DNA from: Rhizobium sp. WSM4643
GTDB lineage: Bacteria > Pseudomonadota > Alphaproteobacteria > Rhizobiales > Rhizobiaceae
Length of the DNA stretch: 64,000 nucleotides
Assembly (NCBI RefSeq): GCF_025152745.1
Contig: NZ_CP104041.1
Coordinates: forward strand, 310,001 to 374,000
Direction: 5' to 3'
Part shown: positions 62,752 through 64,000 of the stretch, piece by piece
Position numbering within the stretch: the stretch's first letter is position 1
How the letters are laid out: every line of letters begins with the position of its first letter
Position numbers and translations under genes: made by a program
Notes under the pieces: generated by a model
Database searches by the model: none
What the model saw: only the letters and a program-made list of their open reading frames with translations
What the model was told of the DNA's origin: nothing

Positions 62752-64000
62752 TCACGACAGCGCAAAAATCCTCACCTCCCGCCCGATGCCCTGAAGTTCC
62801 TCCATCCGGGAGACCGATGAGATGCCGCTGTCGCGGAGGATCTCTGAAACTTGGGCATCCCCAACGATCGCCTCCGTCGTCATGATGACATTGGGATCGG
62901 CAAGGCCCTGGACGCGGGAGGCGATATTGACGGTCTGGCCGAAATAGTCCTGCCGGTCGTTCAGGTTGACCGCGAGGCACGGCCCCTCATGGATGCCGAT
63001 CTTCAACAGGAGATCGTCACTGCCATGTTCGGCATTCAACCGAAGCATCGCCTCCCGCATCCTGAGTGCGGCCGCCACCGCGCGGTCCGGGCTCGGGAAG
63101 GTCGCCATCACCGCATCGCCTATGGTCTTGACGACCGCTCCGGCCTCTGTGGCGACGATCTCGTGAAGAACCCGGAAATGCGCTCGCACCAGATCGAAGG
63201 CGGCAAGATCTCCGACGCGCTCGTAAAGCGCGGTCGAGCCCCTCAAGTCAGTGAAGAGGAAGGTCAGGCTGGTGATCTTGAGGCGCTGGTCGACGTCGAG
63301 TGTGTCGGTCCGATAGATGTCGCGGAAGCTCTGGTTCGTCAGCAGACGCTTGGCCGTCAGGAAAGGCCGCCTGCGGCCCAAGAGGTCGTGCAGGTCATCG
63401 CCTGCGATGCAGACGTTCGGCACCACCCTGCGATCGGTGTGGTTCTCGAGGGTCAGCCGCAGTGAGCCAGGACGCAGGGTCAGCGTTTCGTTCAGCGCAT
63501 GCGTCCGGCTGATGATCATCGAGAGGTTCTGACGTTCGTCGGTGGGCTCTCCCTGCACGTCGATGAACTGCGCCGAGTGTGTGACCGCATCGAAGATGAT
63601 GACGAATTGCGCCGGCAGTTGCAGGGAGACGAAGGCCTTCTCGCCCGGATCCAGCTCGATCATCTCCAGCTGGATGCGCGCCAGCCTCGCTTCGAGATCG
63701 TCAGGCAGGTCAACGCCGGAGCTGAAGAAGATCTGGCGGTAGTACTCGAGCGGCGACAACCGATCGGGATCGTGGGCGGCAATCCTGCGCACGCGCGGAC
63801 TGACCGTAAACGTGACCTCGACCATCTCGTCGAGGGTCGGTTCGTATCCGGCCGCGCAGAGCGCGCAATGGTACGTCTCGTGGACGACGTTTTTGAGGGT
63901 TGCGCCGCTGTCGAGGACGCCGCCGCATCCTGGGCAAAGGACGTTCCAGGTCATTTCGAATGCGCCTATGCGGGCTGCATGGAGAAACGCGGCGATGGTT
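62752..64000 (-). CDS. Class III adenylate/guanylate cyclase, N terminus beyond window
   Basis: The visible part has a zinc-ribbon-like CPGC...CALC pair (C7/C10 and C30/C33 counting from the ATG at 63954), a DUF5939-like middle and a C-terminal class III cyclase domain. That domain has metal site SLTFLFTDLRGSTALYERVGD, VVKTIGDAVMATFPSPDRAV, GIHEGPCLAVNLNDRQDYFGQTVNIASRVQ. The frame remains open upstream of the ATG to position 64000 (AFLHAARIGAFE...). Related proteins have a START-like domain there, so the true start lies outside. It makes cAMP (or cGMP), probably in the cytoplasm. Confidence 0.88.
   Translation of the reverse strand, partial: TIAAFLHAARIGAFEMTWNVLCPGCGGVLDSGATLKNVVHETYHCALCAAGYEPTLDEMVEVTFTVSPRVRRIAAHDPDRLSPLEYYRQIFFSSGVDLPDDLEARLARIQLEMIELDPGEKAFVSLQLPAQFVIIFDAVTHSAQFIDVQGEPTDERQNLSMIISRTHALNETLTLRPGSLRLTLENHTDRRVVPNVCIAGDDLHDLLGRRRPFLTAKRLLTNQSFRDIYRTDTLDVDQRLKITSLTFLFTDLRGSTALYERVGDLAAFDLVRAHFRVLHEIVATEAGAVVKTIGDAVMATFPSPDRAVAAALRMREAMLRLNAEHGSDDLLLKIGIHEGPCLAVNLNDRQDYFGQTVNIASRVQGLADPNVIMTTEAIVGDAQVSEILRDSGISSVSRMEELQGIGREVRIFALS

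Overview
The window looks like part of a Rhizobiaceae replicon, most likely a Rhizobium chromosome, chromid or large plasmid. GC content is high, GTG and TTG starts are used, and there is a Tad/Flp pilus locus. Many ABC importer operons are paired with LacI, GntR or AraC regulators. Two inverted copies of a RIME-like palindromic repeat are present, as is a gamma-resorcylate (gra) cluster whose order I recall from Rhizobium sp. MTP-10005. No rRNA, tRNA or CRISPR array was seen.

Layout. 0-4 kb: Tad pilus genes (small CpaD-like lipoprotein, cpaC, cpaB and the Flp pilin on the minus strand, with the prepilin peptidase cpaA divergent). 4.4-7.4 kb: acetolactate-synthase-like ThDP enzyme plus aldehyde dehydrogenase. 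7.7-11.5 kb: SbcD/SbcC-like (YhaO/YhaN type) nuclease-ATPase pair. 11.5-11.9 kb: ParD antitoxin with a palindromic operator and a ParE toxin truncated to 33 codons. 12-18.5 kb: one minus-strand operon of LacI regulator, sugar ABC importer and GH63-like glycosidase, headed by two identical LacI-type operators. 18.5-26 kb: small stress and signalling genes (HWE-type histidine kinase, GAF-GGDEF-EAL protein, HD-GYP protein, thioredoxin-fold protein, Nudix hydrolase).

26-29.5 kb: GntR regulator divergent from a sugar-acid dehydratase and an RraA-type lyase. 29.9-32.5 kb: three-domain DNA ligase D. 32.6-39 kb: GntR regulator with a strong palindromic operator, DenD-like dehydrogenase and a complete sugar-type ABC importer. 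39.2-46.4 kb: gamma-resorcylate catabolism (graK, graR, graDAFCBE). Decarboxylation gives resorcinol, hydroxylation gives hydroxyquinol, intradiol cleavage gives maleylacetate, and reduction gives 3-oxoadipate. A shared TTGCA-NN-TGCAA palindrome precedes graD and graK. 46.5-48.3 kb: orphan sulfonate-type binding protein, DUF488 protein and the second RIME-like repeat. 48.4-58.1 kb: eight-gene Liv-type ABC importer operon bracketed by two paralogous aldehyde dehydrogenases plus an SDR, with a divergent AraC regulator.

58.1-62.7 kb is a gene-poor, partly AT-rich accessory stretch. It holds two unrecognised Cys-rich small proteins, a broken DNA methyltransferase, a DUF2958 gene and an intact-looking IS630 element bounded by TA. 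The right edge is a class III adenylate cyclase whose reading frame stays open through the window end.

Taken together, the window is mostly catabolic scavenging modules: sugar or compatible solute, sugar acids, resorcylate, and an unidentified aldehyde or alcohol. Each module has its own regulator and often visible operators. The modules are interspersed with c-di-GMP signalling and DNA repair genes.
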